From NCBI GenBank assembly GCA_024398615.1, contig JAKSIU010000009.1, positions 1 through 64,000 of the forward strand: a stretch of DNA of 64,000 bases, written 5' to 3'. Source of the stretch: Bacteroidaceae bacterium (GTDB lineage Bacteria > Bacteroidota > Bacteroidia > Bacteroidales > Bacteroidaceae). This document shows, piece by piece, positions 7,326 through 16,767 of this stretch (the stretch's first letter is position 1; each line of letters starts with the position of its first letter). The notes under the pieces are model-generated. The model searched no databases. It saw only the letters and a program-made list of their open reading frames with translations, and had not been told where the DNA came from. The translations under genes and the position numbers were made by a program.

Positions 7326-9166
7326 ACATCCACAAGTACGATAACCGCAAGTATCTGATTGGAGCCATGGCAGTGCTTGTGGCTGTTGTCTATCTTGTCC
7401 GCCTGTTCTCCATCCAGCTTCTGGACCATGGCTATAAGGATGCAGCAGACAGCAATGCCCTTTATCACAAGACCATCTATCCTATGCGTGGTGCTTTGAT
7501 GGACAGGAATGGCAAGCTGATAGTCAGCAATCAGCCATCGTATGACATCATCGTGACCATGAGATCGGTCCATGATCTGGATACGCTGGCTTTCTGTCAG
7601 TCGTTAGGCATTACCAAGGAGACTTTTGACAGCCGTATGGCCGATGTCAAGAACCTTCGCCGTAATCCGGGCTATTCGTCATGGACCCGTCAGGTTTTCA
7701 TGTCGCAGCTTTCCGCGGCCGATGTATCGGACCTGAAACAGAATCTATATATGTTTGACGGTTTCGAGATAGATAACCGTACTATCAGACGATATGAGTA
7801 TGCAGCCGGAGCACACATGCTCGGTGACCTGGGTGAGGTATCGAAGGCCGATATAGAGCAGGACCCGTATTATTCCAAAGGCGATTTCATAGGGAAGCAG
7901 GGAGTTGAGAAATACTACGAAAAGGAACTCAGGGGTAGCAAGGGAGTCGAGGTGCTTCTGCGTGATGCCCATGGCCGCATTCAGGGCCATTACAATGATG
8001 GCGAACTGGATGTCGAGGCAGTAGCCGGTAAGGATCTGAAACTGAGTGTAGACATTGATCTTCAGATGCTTGGTGAAAAACTCATGCAGAACAAGATAGG
8101 AAGTATTGTCGCCATAGAACCTGCAACGGGTGAAATATTGTGTATGGTTTCATCACCTACCTATGATCCTTCGCTCCTGACCGGTCGTCATCGTGGAGAG
8201 AATTATACCGAACTGGCAGCACGTAGCGACAAGCCTCTTCTGAACCGTCCTATACAGGGCACATATCCTCCGGGATCCACTTTCAAGACATCGCAGGCCC
8301 TGACCTTCCTCCAGGAGGGAATCATTGATCAGAATACGATGTTTCCGTGCACAAACGGATTTGTCTTTGGACGTCTGAAAGTTGGTTGTCACAGTCACTC
8401 TTCGCCTCTGCCACTGTTACCGGCTATTGCAACATCATGCAACGGCTATTTCTGTTGGGGGTATTACAGGATGATAGGTGCATCAAAATACGGATCTCCG
8501 CAGGCAGCTCTGACAGTCTGGAAGGATTATATGGTCGATATGGGCTTCGGCTACGCTCTTGGCGTGGACCTGCCCGGCGAAGCTCGTGGAATGATTCCCA
8601 ATGCCGATTACTATGACCGTCATTACCGCCGCTCCTGGAATGGCCTGACCACAATAAGCAATGCCATCGGTCAGGGTGAGGTTACGCTTACACCGCTCCA
8701 GATTGCAAATCTGGGCGCTACAATAGCCAACCGCGGTTTCTATATCAAGCCGCATGTCCTGCGGAATGTGGATGATCAGCATCCTGACAGCATATATCTT
8801 GAAAAACATTATGTCGGTGTTGACCGCAAGAACTATGAGATAGTGGTGAACGGTATGCGTCAGGCGGTTCTGGAAGGAACCTGCCGTGTTGCCAACAATC
8901 CGGATTATATGGTTTGCGGAAAGACCGGAACGGCCGAAAACCGTGGCAAGGACCATTCCGTATTCATGGGATTCGCTCCGATGGACAATCCCAGGATTGC
9001 CATTTCGGTGTATGTCGAGAACGGTGGATTCGGAGCATCGTATGGTGTTCCTATTGGAGCTCTGATGATGGAGCAATATATTAAAGGTGGTCTCAGTGAG
9101 GAAAGCATGGCTGCCGCCGATGAAATGTCTCAAAGAAAGATTGATTATGGGAAAGAGAGGCGTTGA
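7322..9166 (+). CDS. mrdA: Penicillin-binding protein 2 (elongation transpeptidase)
   Basis: A 614-aa class B PBP that cross-links lateral-wall peptidoglycan. One N-terminal membrane helix (about 12-31) is followed by the PBP dimerisation domain (PMRGALMDRNGKLIVSNQPS, 54-73) and the transpeptidase domain with STFK at 319-322 (catalytic Ser319), SCN at 372-374 and KTG at 534-536. All three active-site motifs are intact. It overlaps mreD by 4 nt and rodA by 20 nt; the RodA partner gene downstream supports the assignment to PBP2 rather than the division enzyme PBP3. Confidence 0.96.
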   Translation: MNIHKYDNRKYLIGAMAVLVAVVYLVRLFSIQLLDHGYKDAADSNALYHKTIYPMRGALMDRNGKLIVSNQPSYDIIVTMRSVHDLDTLAFCQSLGITKETFDSRMADVKNLRRNPGYSSWTRQVFMSQLSAADVSDLKQNLYMFDGFEIDNRTIRRYEYAAGAHMLGDLGEVSKADIEQDPYYSKGDFIGKQGVEKYYEKELRGSKGVEVLLRDAHGRIQGHYNDGELDVEAVAGKDLKLSVDIDLQMLGEKLMQNKIGSIVAIEPATGEILCMVSSPTYDPSLLTGRHRGENYTELAARSDKPLLNRPIQGTYPPGSTFKTSQALTFLQEGIIDQNTMFPCTNGFVFGRLKVGCHSHSSPLPLLPAIATSCNGYFCWGYYRMIGASKYGSPQAALTVWKDYMVDMGFGYALGVDLPGEARGMIPNADYYDRHYRRSWNGLTTISNAIGQGEVTLTPLQIANLGATIANRGFYIKPHVLRNVDDQHPDSIYLEKHYVGVDRKNYEIVVNGMRQAVLEGTCRVANNPDYMVCGKTGTAENRGKDHSVFMGFAPMDNPRIAISVYVENGGFGASYGVPIGALMMEQYIKGGLSEESMAAADEMSQRKIDYGKERR

Positions 9167-10604
9167 CATTCTTGGACGTATTGACTGGCTGACCATCATT
9201 CTTGTGCTGATTTTAATGGTATGCGGCTGGTTCAGCATAGTGGGATCCAGTTCCGATGTGTTCGGTCCCAGTCTGTTCTCATTCGATACCCGTCCGGGAA
9301 AGCAGCTGGTGTGGATTGGTTGTGCCATTGTTCTTGGAATTGTCGTCATTTCGATAACACGTGATTTCTTCAGTTCATACGCATACATTATCTGGGGACT
9401 GATGATGGTTCTCCTGTTGGCCACGATATTCCTGGCTCAGGAGCATAAGGGGTCGCGCTCCTGGCTTGACATAGGTCCCGTGAGCCTTCAGCCGGCAGAG
9501 TTCGCCAAGTTTGCTACAGCACTGGCGCTTGCCAAATATGTTGACCGATATTCCTTCAATCCGCAGGATATGAACGATTTGGCTAAAGCGTTCGGAATAT
9601 TCCTGCTTCCGATGGTCCTGATCGTGGCTCAGAATGAGACGGGATCGGCTTTGGTATATGTGGTGTTCATACTTGTCCTTTACCGTGAAGGGCTTACAGG
9701 TACAATCCTGTTTCTGGGGGCATTGGCAATAGTGTTCTTCATTGTAGCCATAAAGTACGGACAGGTTCCGTTCGGAATCCAGAATTTCAGCGTGGGTACG
9801 TTTGTGGTCCTTCTGATTATCCAGCTGCTCATACCTGTAATGGCATGGTTCGTGAAACGTGATTCGCGATTCTGCATCTGGCAGGCTGTCCTCCAGATAG
9901 TGCCTCTTGTAATGGGACTGCTTGTGGCTACACTCTCGATTCCGTTTAAAGTTACGGTGCTTCAGACTGTACTTATTGTGACTTCATGTGTATGGATGAT
10001 TTTCAAGGGCCTCAAGGATATGACTCACAGATATTTCCTTGTGTCTGCCGTCGGTGTCCTGTCAATTGTCTATCTGTTTTCTGTAGATTATGCTTTTGAG
10101 AATATCCTGCAGGATCATCAGCGTACCAGAATCAATGTCATCCTGGGACTTGAGGATGATCCGTTAAAGGCCGGATACAATGTGAACCAGTCAATGATTG
10201 CAATAGGTTCGGGAGGCTTTGCCGGCAAGGGTTTCATGAAGGGTACCCAGACCAAACTCAAGTATGTCCCGGAACAGGATACAGACTTCATTTTCTGTAC
10301 TGTCGGTGAGGAGCAGGGTTTCCTGGGATCGGCTTTCGTACTTCTGCTGTATATCTCTCTGGTGTTGCGTCTTCTTGTTCTGGCAGAGCGGCAGCCTACG
10401 GTTTTCGGTCGTGTCTACGGCTACAGCGTACTGTGCATACTCCTGTTCCATGTCTTTGTCAATATAGGCATGGTGTTGGGTATACTTCCGGTCATAGGCA
10501 TACCGCTTCCCTTCTTCAGCTATGGCGGATCGTCCCTTTGGGGATTCACCATACTGCTCTCGATCTTCCTTAGAATAGACTGCGAACGTCTGGCGGATTA
10601 CTGA
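9147..10604 (+). CDS. rodA: RodA peptidoglycan glycosyltransferase (SEDS family)
   Basis: A 485-aa SEDS-family polymerase that makes the glycan strands cross-linked by PBP2. There are about ten hydrophobic helices, with SRSWLDIGPVSLQPAEFAK and the C-terminal GIPLPFFSYGGSSLWGF motif typical of RodA/FtsW. The ATG at 9147 (MGKRGVDILGRIDWL) is chosen because an upstream ATG at 9087 would place 20 atypical residues inside mrdA. The protein is longer than the E. coli enzyme because of extra loop or helix sequence between about residues 200 and 310, as is common in Bacteroidota. Its 3' end overlaps convergent ricT by 7 nt. Confidence 0.95.
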   Translation: MGKRGVDILGRIDWLTIILVLILMVCGWFSIVGSSSDVFGPSLFSFDTRPGKQLVWIGCAIVLGIVVISITRDFFSSYAYIIWGLMMVLLLATIFLAQEHKGSRSWLDIGPVSLQPAEFAKFATALALAKYVDRYSFNPQDMNDLAKAFGIFLLPMVLIVAQNETGSALVYVVFILVLYREGLTGTILFLGALAIVFFIVAIKYGQVPFGIQNFSVGTFVVLLIIQLLIPVMAWFVKRDSRFCIWQAVLQIVPLVMGLLVATLSIPFKVTVLQTVLIVTSCVWMIFKGLKDMTHRYFLVSAVGVLSIVYLFSVDYAFENILQDHQRTRINVILGLEDDPLKAGYNVNQSMIAIGSGGFAGKGFMKGTQTKLKYVPEQDTDFIFCTVGEEQGFLGSAFVLLLYISLVLRLLVLAERQPTVFGRVYGYSVLCILLFHVFVNIGMVLGILPVIGIPLPFFSYGGSSLWGFTILLSIFLRIDCERLADY

Positions 10605-11905
10605 TTGTCGGGCTTGGAGTCCGATGCCTGGCGTGCCTGTCCGCCCTGTCCCTGGTTACGCCCGCGCCCATGCGAGTGATGGTGCTGCTGGTTCCTCTTT
10701 TCCTGCTGGTTCCTCTTTTCCTGCTGGCCGGACTGTTGCTGACCGGACTGTTGAGACTGTTCCTGTTCGGCCGGTTTTGGGGCATCTGCTTCCGGATTGC
10801 CATCAGCCGGACGCTGCGGTTTCTTTTTCTTCTTTTTCTTCTTCTTGTCGAAGCGTGACAGGTCACCTTCATCAAGAATGTCGGCTGCCACTCTGGAATC
10901 AGTGCGGACCTGGGTCTCGTCAAGACTGAGCGGCTTCTGACCGTCGCGGTTCATGCGGATTATCTCCATTGCCCTGTCGGCGCTGATGGTTTCGACGTTG
11001 GCGGCAAAGACCTTGTCGGTGGAATATGACAGCATGCCGGCCAGAATATCGGCCTTGAAGAAATAATATGTGGCGTCTTTGGTTTCCAGCGGAATGTCAC
11101 GTGAGGGGAAACGTTTCTGCGATTCCATATAGCAATCGACTTCGTAGTTCAGACAGCATTTGAGCTTTGCGCACTGTCCGGCCAGTTTCTGGGGATTCAT
11201 GCTCAGGTCCTGGAAACGGGCGGCTCCGGTTGAGACCGATACGAAACTGGTCATCCAGGTGGCGCAGCACAGTTCCCTTCCGCAGGGACCAATACCGCCT
11301 ATGCGGCCTGCTTCCTGACGGGCTCCGATCTGCTTCATCTCAATGCGTACGCGGAACGCTTCGGCCAGTACCTTGATGAGCTGGCGGAAATCTACACGTC
11401 CGTCGGCAATGTAATAGAATATGGCCTTTGCGCCGTCACCCTGATATTCCACATCACCGATTTTCATTTCAAGTCCCAGATCCTTGGCAATCTGACGCGA
11501 ACGTATCATGGTGTCGTGCTCCAGGGCTTTGGCCTGCTCGTACTTTTCCATGTCGACTTCGCGGGCCTTGCGGTATACGCGTCGGATTTCGGCATCGGGT
11601 CGGAGATTGGCTTTCTTCATCTGGAGTGCCACAAGACGACCGGTCATGGTTACTGTGCCTATGTCGTGTCCCGGGTTGGATTCAACGGCAACTATGTCAC
11701 CCTTTTCCAAAGGGATATTGTTGGAATTCAGGTAGAATCCCTTACGGGTATTCTTGAACTGCACCTCGACAAAGCCACCTTCGTCCTGATTGCCGGGAAC
11801 TCCGGCAAGATAGTCAAAGGAGTGAAGCTGGCCCATGCTGCGTCCGCAGCCTTTGCAGCTGATGCTGTCGTTTCCGTTTCCAAGTATGAATTTATCTTCA
11901 GCCAT
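10598..11905 (-). CDS. ricT: RicT/YaaT-like PSP1-domain protein with low-complexity tail
   Basis: A 435-aa protein of the PSP1 C-terminal-domain family. Known RicT works with RicA and RicF as an iron-sulfur regulatory complex in Bacillus; the Bacteroidota role is not defined. Conserved cysteine motifs are CKGCG near 18-21, CGRELCCATWM (about 208) and CAKLKCCLNYEVDC (about 240). From about 354 the protein becomes a poly-lysine stretch followed by Q, G, H and R-rich sequence encoded by short direct repeats, as expected for a disordered tail. It ends the rsmI-hflX-fum-holB-ricT run, 7 nt after holB. Confidence 0.88.
   Translation of the reverse strand: MAEDKFILGNGNDSISCKGCGRSMGQLHSFDYLAGVPGNQDEGGFVEVQFKNTRKGFYLNSNNIPLEKGDIVAVESNPGHDIGTVTMTGRLVALQMKKANLRPDAEIRRVYRKAREVDMEKYEQAKALEHDTMIRSRQIAKDLGLEMKIGDVEYQGDGAKAIFYYIADGRVDFRQLIKVLAEAFRVRIEMKQIGARQEAGRIGGIGPCGRELCCATWMTSFVSVSTGAARFQDLSMNPQKLAGQCAKLKCCLNYEVDCYMESQKRFPSRDIPLETKDATYYFFKADILAGMLSYSTDKVFAANVETISADRAMEIIRMNRDGQKPLSLDETQVRTDSRVAADILDEGDLSRFDKKKKKKKKKPQRPADGNPEADAPKPAEQEQSQQSGQQQSGQQEKRNQQEKRNQQHHHSHGRGRNQGQGGQARQASDSKPDNQ
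10690..10761. repeat. Short in-frame tandem repeats in the ricT tail
   Basis: Two 18-bp copies (TTCCTCTTTTCCTGCTGG) lie side by side at about 10691-10726, followed by two 15-bp copies starting with CCGGACTGTTG. On the coding strand they encode QQEKRN twice and QQSGQ twice in the disordered C-terminal tail of RicT. Unit lengths are multiples of three, consistent with slippage that keeps the frame. Confidence 0.8.
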
Positions 11906-11912
11906 ATATGTT

Positions 11913-13046
11913 CTATTGTTTCATTAGCATGATGGTCTTCAGGGCAAGGTCAAAGAAAACCATCTTTGAATTGACGTTCTGTTCAATGTCCCTCTGAGCC
12001 GACTGGAGTTCTTCCACAAGTCCGAAAATGTTATTCTCATTGACGAAAGGAGAGAACTTGTTGGAGAATGTCTGTTCGCGTTCGGTCATGTAGTTGAGTT
12101 CCGGCAGGTGGAAATTCTGAATGAAATTTTCCCTGACCATGCGCTGGCAATACTCCAGAAAACGTTTCTGCCATTCGCGGGGACGGGTGGCCATGGCATC
12201 GGACCAGAGTTTCAGATCCTTCAGCCTGCGTGCGTAAGCGAAACGCATCAGCTGCATGAAGAAATCCAGGAATTCCTCACTTTCCTGTCCTATCCTGAGT
12301 GAAGCCATGGCTTTGAGCCAGCTTCCGGCGCTTAGGTGCGCTATGCGTCTGGCATCGTCTGCCTGAAGTCCGATGCCCGGTCCCATGAGACGTTGTGATA
12401 TCTCTGCTTCCGGAATCGGCGGGAAGTCAATGCGCTGGCATCGGCTTATAATGGTTTCAAGCAGCTGCCCTGGATTGTCGCTCACCAGTATGAAAATGGT
12501 TCCGGCAGGAGGCTCCTCCAATAGCTTGAGCAGTGAATTGGCACATTCCAGATTCATTTTCTCCGGATGCCAGATTATCATTATCTTGAATCCGTCCTCA
12601 ACGGATTTCAGTGACAGAGCCTGTGAAATTGATGTGCTCTCACTGACAAAGATGTGTGCCTGCTTGTTGTCTCCACCAAGCGCTGAGAGCCATTCCTCAT
12701 ATCCGAAGTACCGCTTTTCTATCAGGCATTCACGCCATGGTACAAGCTCGTCGGTTGAAACGGTTGACTCCTCGCCGGACTTCTTCTTGTTGATGACAGG
12801 ATAGACGTAATGCAGGTCGGGATGCACCTGCTTGTCAATCTTGACACAGGTAGGACATTGGCCGCAACTGTCACCGTCATGGTGCTGGCGGCACAGCAGA
12901 TAACGTGAAAACGCCACGGCTGTCTGCAGCTTGCCTGTGCCCTCAGGACCTGCGAACAGGAGGGCGTGGGGCACAGCACCGCCGTCGGCCATAGCCCGCA
13001 GCCTGTCCTTTATCCTTTCCTGTCCTACTATGTCCCTGAAATACAT
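11913..13046 (-). CDS. holB: DNA polymerase III subunit delta-prime
   Basis: A 377-aa AAA+ clamp-loader subunit. The N-terminus matches the family (FRDIVGQERIKDRL). A P-loop-like GPEGTGK is at 33-39 and a four-cysteine zinc site is at C52, C61, C64 and C67. LLKLLEEPP and the SRC arginine-finger motif (ISRCQRIDF) follow. The C-terminal part is divergent, as usual in Bacteroidota. It lies 3 nt after the fumarase stop and 7 nt before ricT, an operon position often seen for holB and ricT together. Confidence 0.92.
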   Translation of the reverse strand: MYFRDIVGQERIKDRLRAMADGGAVPHALLFAGPEGTGKLQTAVAFSRYLLCRQHHDGDSCGQCPTCVKIDKQVHPDLHYVYPVINKKKSGEESTVSTDELVPWRECLIEKRYFGYEEWLSALGGDNKQAHIFVSESTSISQALSLKSVEDGFKIMIIWHPEKMNLECANSLLKLLEEPPAGTIFILVSDNPGQLLETIISRCQRIDFPPIPEAEISQRLMGPGIGLQADDARRIAHLSAGSWLKAMASLRIGQESEEFLDFFMQLMRFAYARRLKDLKLWSDAMATRPREWQKRFLEYCQRMVRENFIQNFHLPELNYMTEREQTFSNKFSPFVNENNIFGLVEELQSAQRDIEQNVNSKMVFFDLALKTIMLMKQ

Positions 13047-13049
13047 CTT

Positions 13050-14687
13050 TTATCTGATTGTGCAGCCTTCGCAGGGCTTCAATTGCTTGAAGAAGTCATT
13101 TCCCTTATCATCGACAAGGATGAATGCGGGGAAGTCCTCAACTTCAATTTTCCAGATGGCTTCCATGCCCAGTTCCGGATATTCGACGCATTCTATCGAT
13201 TTGATGTTGTTCTGGGCAAGAATTGCGGCGGGACCGCCAATCGAACCCAGATAGAAGCCGCCGTGCTTCTTGCAGGCATCGGTGACTGCCTGTGAGCGGT
13301 TGCCCTTGGCCAGCATGATCATTGAACCGCCGTTATCCTGGAACTCGTCAACGTACGGGTCCATGCGTCCTGCTGTGGTCGGGCCCATTGAACCGCATGC
13401 CATGCCGCAAGGTGTCTTGGCGGGGCCAGCGTAGTAAATGGGATGTTCCTTAAGGTACTGGGGCATGCCTTCTCCGGCATCCAGACGGGCCTTGATCTTT
13501 GCGTGTGCTATGTCACGGCCTACAATGATGGTGCCGTTCAGTGACAGACGTGTGCTGACGGGGTACTGTGACAGCTGCTTGCAGACCTCGCTCATGGGAC
13601 GGTTCAGATCGACCTTCACGGCATCGCCTTCGCCGGCCTGACGCAGTTCCTCTGGAATAAGTTCGTATGGTTTGTCATCCATCTTCTCGATCCAGATACC
13701 GTCCTTGTTAATTTTGGCCTTGATGTTGCGGTCGGCACTGCAGCTTACGCCAAGTCCTATGGGGCAGCTTGCGCCGTGGCGCGGCAGACGTATTACGCGT
13801 ACGTCATGAGCCAGATACTTGCCACCGAACTGTGCTCCAAGACCAATCTTGTATGCTTCCTGCAGAAGCTGCTTCTCAAGCTCGACATCGCGGAATGCGC
13901 GGCCTGTCTCATCGCCTGTGGTTGGCAGTGAGTCATAATAGTGGGTCGATGCCAGCTTCACGGTAAGCAGGTTCTTTTCAGCGCTGGTGCCGCCGATCAC
14001 GAATGCAATGTGGTAAGGTGGACATGCGGCAGTACCCAGACTCTTCATCTTTTCAACCAGGAAAGGAATAAGTGTGCCCGGGTTCTGGATGCGGGCCTTG
14101 GTCTCCTGATAAAGGTATGACTTGTTGGCTGAGCCGCCGCCCTTGGTAACCATGAGGAAACGGTATTCCATGCCTTCGCAGGCTTCAAGGTCTATCTGTG
14201 CGGGCAGGTTGCACTTGGTGTTCACTTCATTGTACATGTCCAGAGGAGCGTTCTGTGAATAGCGCAGATTCTCCTCGGTATATGTTTTGTATACGCCTTT
14301 GGCCAGCGCTTCTTCATCGCAGAAACCGGTCCATACCTGCTGGCCCTTCTCTCCGTGGATGATAGCTGTACCTGTATCCTGACACAGAGGAAGCTTGCCC
14401 TTTGCTGCAACCTCGGCATTGCGCAGGAAAGTCAGGGCTACGTACTTGTCATTCTCGCTGGCTTCGGGATCGCTGAGTATCTTGGCTACCTGCAGGTTGT
14501 GTGAACGGCGCAGCAGGAAACTCACGTCACGGAAAGCGGCGTTGGCCATCATGGTCAGTGCCTCGGGCTGAACCTTCAGTATGGGTTTGCCTTCAAACTC
14601 GCTTACGCTGACATAGTCCTTTGTAAGCAGATAATATTCAGTCTCGTCCTTACCGAGCTGAAACATTGGAGCGTACTTGAATTCCAT
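13050..14687 (-). CDS. fumA: Class I fumarate hydratase (4Fe-4S)
   Basis: A 545-aa iron-sulfur fumarase interconverting fumarate and malate in the TCA/reductive branch. The length matches the FumA/FumB type. [10 protein letters not shown] (about 99-108), [16 protein letters not shown] (about 213-228) and [19 protein letters not shown] (about 424-442) supply the cluster cysteines and the substrate site. FumA and FumB types cannot be told apart by reading, so the symbol is nominal. The gene sits between hflX and holB with 13- and 3-nt gaps and is probably co-transcribed with them. Confidence 0.95.
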   Translation of the reverse strand: MEFKYAPMFQLGKDETEYYLLTKDYVSVSEFEGKPILKVQPEALTMMANAAFRDVSFLLRRSHNLQVAKILSDPEASENDKYVALTFLRNAEVAAKGKLPLCQDTGTAIIHGEKGQQVWTGFCDEEALAKGVYKTYTEENLRYSQNAPLDMYNEVNTKCNLPAQIDLEACEGMEYRFLMVTKGGGSANKSYLYQETKARIQNPGTLIPFLVEKMKSLGTAACPPYHIAFVIGGTSAEKNLLTVKLASTHYYDSLPTTGDETGRAFRDVELEKQLLQEAYKIGLGAQFGGKYLAHDVRVIRLPRHGASCPIGLGVSCSADRNIKAKINKDGIWIEKMDDKPYELIPEELRQAGEGDAVKVDLNRPMSEVCKQLSQYPVSTRLSLNGTIIVGRDIAHAKIKARLDAGEGMPQYLKEHPIYYAGPAKTPCGMACGSMGPTTAGRMDPYVDEFQDNGGSMIMLAKGNRSQAVTDACKKHGGFYLGSIGGPAAILAQNNIKSIECVEYPELGMEAIWKIEVEDFPAFILVDDKGNDFFKQLKPCEGCTIR

Positions 14688-14700
14688 AATTCTTATTGTT

Positions 14701-15963
14701 TTAATTTTCAGTTTCCATATCGGGGTAGAGGAAATCGTTGTAGGGGTATTTCTGCACGTGCAGCTGTTTTACCCTTTCGTACAGCGTCTTTCTCATTTCT
14801 TCCAGTCCTGTTCTCTTCAAGGCCGATACGAACAGACATTCGCCGTTCAGCTTGGCCATCCATGTGCGCTGGAGTTCTTCCATCGTGATGTTCTCACGGG
14901 TCATCGGTGTCAGGTCATCGGCCTCCTTTTCAATCCAGGTGTAGGCATCGGTCTTGTTGAAGAGCACTATCATGGGCTTGTCGCCGGCACCCAGGTCGGC
15001 CAGAGTCTTGTCAACTGTCTTCATCTGGTCCTCGAAATCGGGGTGCGAGATGTCAACGACGTGGACAAGGAGATCGGCCTCACGGACTTCGTCAAGGGTC
15101 GATTTGAACGATTCAATCAGGTCAGTGGGCAGCTTGCGGATGAATCCTACAGTATCAGACAGAAGGAACGGCAGATTGCCTACAACTACCTTGCGCACCG
15201 TGGTGTCAAGTGTCGCGAAAAGCTTGTTCTCGGCAAACACGTCGCTCTTGGCCAGCAGGTTCATCAGAGTCGACTTGCCCACGTTGGTGTAGCCGACCAG
15301 TGCAACGCGGATAAGACGGCCGCGGTTCTGACGCATGGTCGATTTCTGGCGGTCAATGTCGGCGAGCTGCTGCTTGAGCCAGCTTATGCGCTGGGTAATG
15401 ATACGGCGGTCCATTTCGAGCTGGGTCTCACCGGGGCCTCGAAGTCCGACAGTACCTTTACCGCCTCCGGCACCGCTACCGCCACCCTGACGTTCCAGAT
15501 GCGTCCACATGCGCTGAAGACGTGGAAGCAGGTAACGGTACTGTGCCAGCTCGACCTGGGTCTTGGCGTGGGCTGTCTGGGCACGCATGGCAAAGATATC
15601 CAGAATGAGCGATGTGCGGTCAAGCACCTTGACACCCAGGGCCTGCTCAATTGCTGAAATCTGTTTGGCCGTGAGCTCGTCATCGAATATTGCCATTCCC
15701 ACAGGATTCTCCATGTCGTCCATGCGGTCAATGTAGTCGCGCATCTCCTCAAGTTTGCCCTTACCTACGTACGTGGCGCTCAATGCCTGAGGTATCTTCT
15801 GGGTGAAGCGGCGCATTACACTCACACCGGCTGTCTGGGCCAGAAACTCCAGCTCGTCAAGATATTCCGTTGTCCTGCGCTCATCCTGATTCTGGGTGAT
15901 GATACCTACCAGAATGGCTGTCTCGACCTTATTTTCGTGTATTACCTGAAATTCTTCCTTCAT
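14701..15963 (-). CDS. hflX: Ribosome-associated GTPase HflX
   Basis: A 420-aa GTPase that binds 50S subunits and can split stalled ribosomes. The N-terminal HflX domain carries DEL(S/T)-like and [10 protein letters not shown]-like elements ([17 protein letters not shown]) and the glycine-rich linker before [12 protein letters not shown]. The G domain has [19 protein letters not shown] and NKTD. Its ATG overlaps the rsmI stop (ATGA). Length and motif order are normal. Confidence 0.96.
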   Translation of the reverse strand: MKEEFQVIHENKVETAILVGIITQNQDERRTTEYLDELEFLAQTAGVSVMRRFTQKIPQALSATYVGKGKLEEMRDYIDRMDDMENPVGMAIFDDELTAKQISAIEQALGVKVLDRTSLILDIFAMRAQTAHAKTQVELAQYRYLLPRLQRMWTHLERQGGGSGAGGGKGTVGLRGPGETQLEMDRRIITQRISWLKQQLADIDRQKSTMRQNRGRLIRVALVGYTNVGKSTLMNLLAKSDVFAENKLFATLDTTVRKVVVGNLPFLLSDTVGFIRKLPTDLIESFKSTLDEVREADLLVHVVDISHPDFEDQMKTVDKTLADLGAGDKPMIVLFNKTDAYTWIEKEADDLTPMTRENITMEELQRTWMAKLNGECLFVSALKRTGLEEMRKTLYERVKQLHVQKYPYNDFLYPDMETEN

Positions 15964-16664
15964 TCCTCTTCACTTTCCTTTCGGTTCTTTCCGGGGGCTC
16001 CTCCAAGAACAATCACAATCTCGCCCTTGGGCTCGTTCTCCTGAAAATGTTCCAGCACTTCCTGCAGGGTTCCGCGTACGCACTGTTCATGCAGCTTCGA
16101 TATCTCACGGCAGACTGCTACCGGGCGTTCCGGACCGTATGCTTCAACGAACTGCTGCAGGGCCTTGACCAGGCGGTATGGCGATTCGTAGAAGATTATG
16201 GTCCGTGGTTCGTCCTTCAGCGCGTTTATCCTGGTCTGGCGTCCCTTCTTCTGAGGCAGAAAGCCTTCGAACAGGAAACGGTCACATGGCAGTCCCGAAT
16301 CAATCAGAGCCGGGACGAATGCCGTCGGGCCGGGCAGGCACTCGACTTCAATTCCCTGCGCCACACACTCGCGGACCAGCATGAATCCCGGGTCCGATAT
16401 GCCCGGTGTGCCGGCATCGCTGATCAGGGCTACCGACTGGCCGGCTTCAATTCTCTTTGCCATTCCGGCCGATGTCTCGTGCTCGTTGAACTTGTGGTGT
16501 GACAGCAACGGTTTCCTTATCTCATAATGGTTCAGCAGCACGGAACTGGTTCTTGTGTCTTCGCACAGAATCAGGTCCACTTCCTTAAGAATACGCAGGG
16601 CTCTCAAGGTGATGTCCTCAAGATTCCCAACCGGCGTGGGTATGAGATAAAGTCTGCCTGCCAT
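15960..16664 (-). CDS. rsmI: 16S rRNA (cytidine-1402-2'-O)-methyltransferase
   Basis: A 234-aa SAM-dependent methyltransferase of the tetrapyrrole-methylase fold that modifies C1402 of 16S rRNA. It opens with GRLYLIPTPVGNLEDITLRA and contains CEDTRTSSVLL, SDAGTPGISDPG and FEGFLPQKKGRQ, all hallmarks of RsmI. The start at 16664 is chosen because the family begins here; the 63-residue upstream extension of the frame runs through the promoter region. It is the first gene of the minus-strand housekeeping operon. Confidence 0.95.
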   Translation of the reverse strand: MAGRLYLIPTPVGNLEDITLRALRILKEVDLILCEDTRTSSVLLNHYEIRKPLLSHHKFNEHETSAGMAKRIEAGQSVALISDAGTPGISDPGFMLVRECVAQGIEVECLPGPTAFVPALIDSGLPCDRFLFEGFLPQKKGRQTRINALKDEPRTIIFYESPYRLVKALQQFVEAYGPERPVAVCREISKLHEQCVRGTLQEVLEHFQENEPKGEIVIVLGGAPGKNRKESEEE

Positions 16665-16694
16665 TGTATTCGCGCGTACTTCTATTACAAATTG

Positions 16695-16743
16695 CAAAAG
16701 TAAGCATTTTCTGCTGAATGCGGCCATATTTTTTGTAAGTTTG
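16695..16743. promoter_or_regulatory. Divergent -7-like promoter elements between rsmI and the DUF6057 gene
   Basis: On the minus strand TACTTTTG (16702 to 16695) matches TAnnTTTG and lies about 31 nt before the rsmI ATG. On the plus strand TAAGTTTG (16736-16743) lies about 25 nt before the ATG at 16768. Neither has a convincing -33 TTTG, so only the -7 boxes are claimed. Confidence 0.4.
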
Positions 16744-16767
16744 CCACGCAAAGACAAGACAATTGAC

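Noticed and set aside
8483-9424. 313-aa minus-strand ORF opposite mrdA/rodA
   Set aside because: Antisense shadow of PBP2 and RodA, both with intact motifs.
11516-11932. 138-aa plus-strand ORF opposite ricT
   Set aside because: Antisense shadow of a recognised gene; no domain features of its own.
14677-15657. 326-aa plus-strand ORF opposite hflX
   Set aside because: Long, but hflX on the other strand has every GTPase motif and is coupled to its neighbours.
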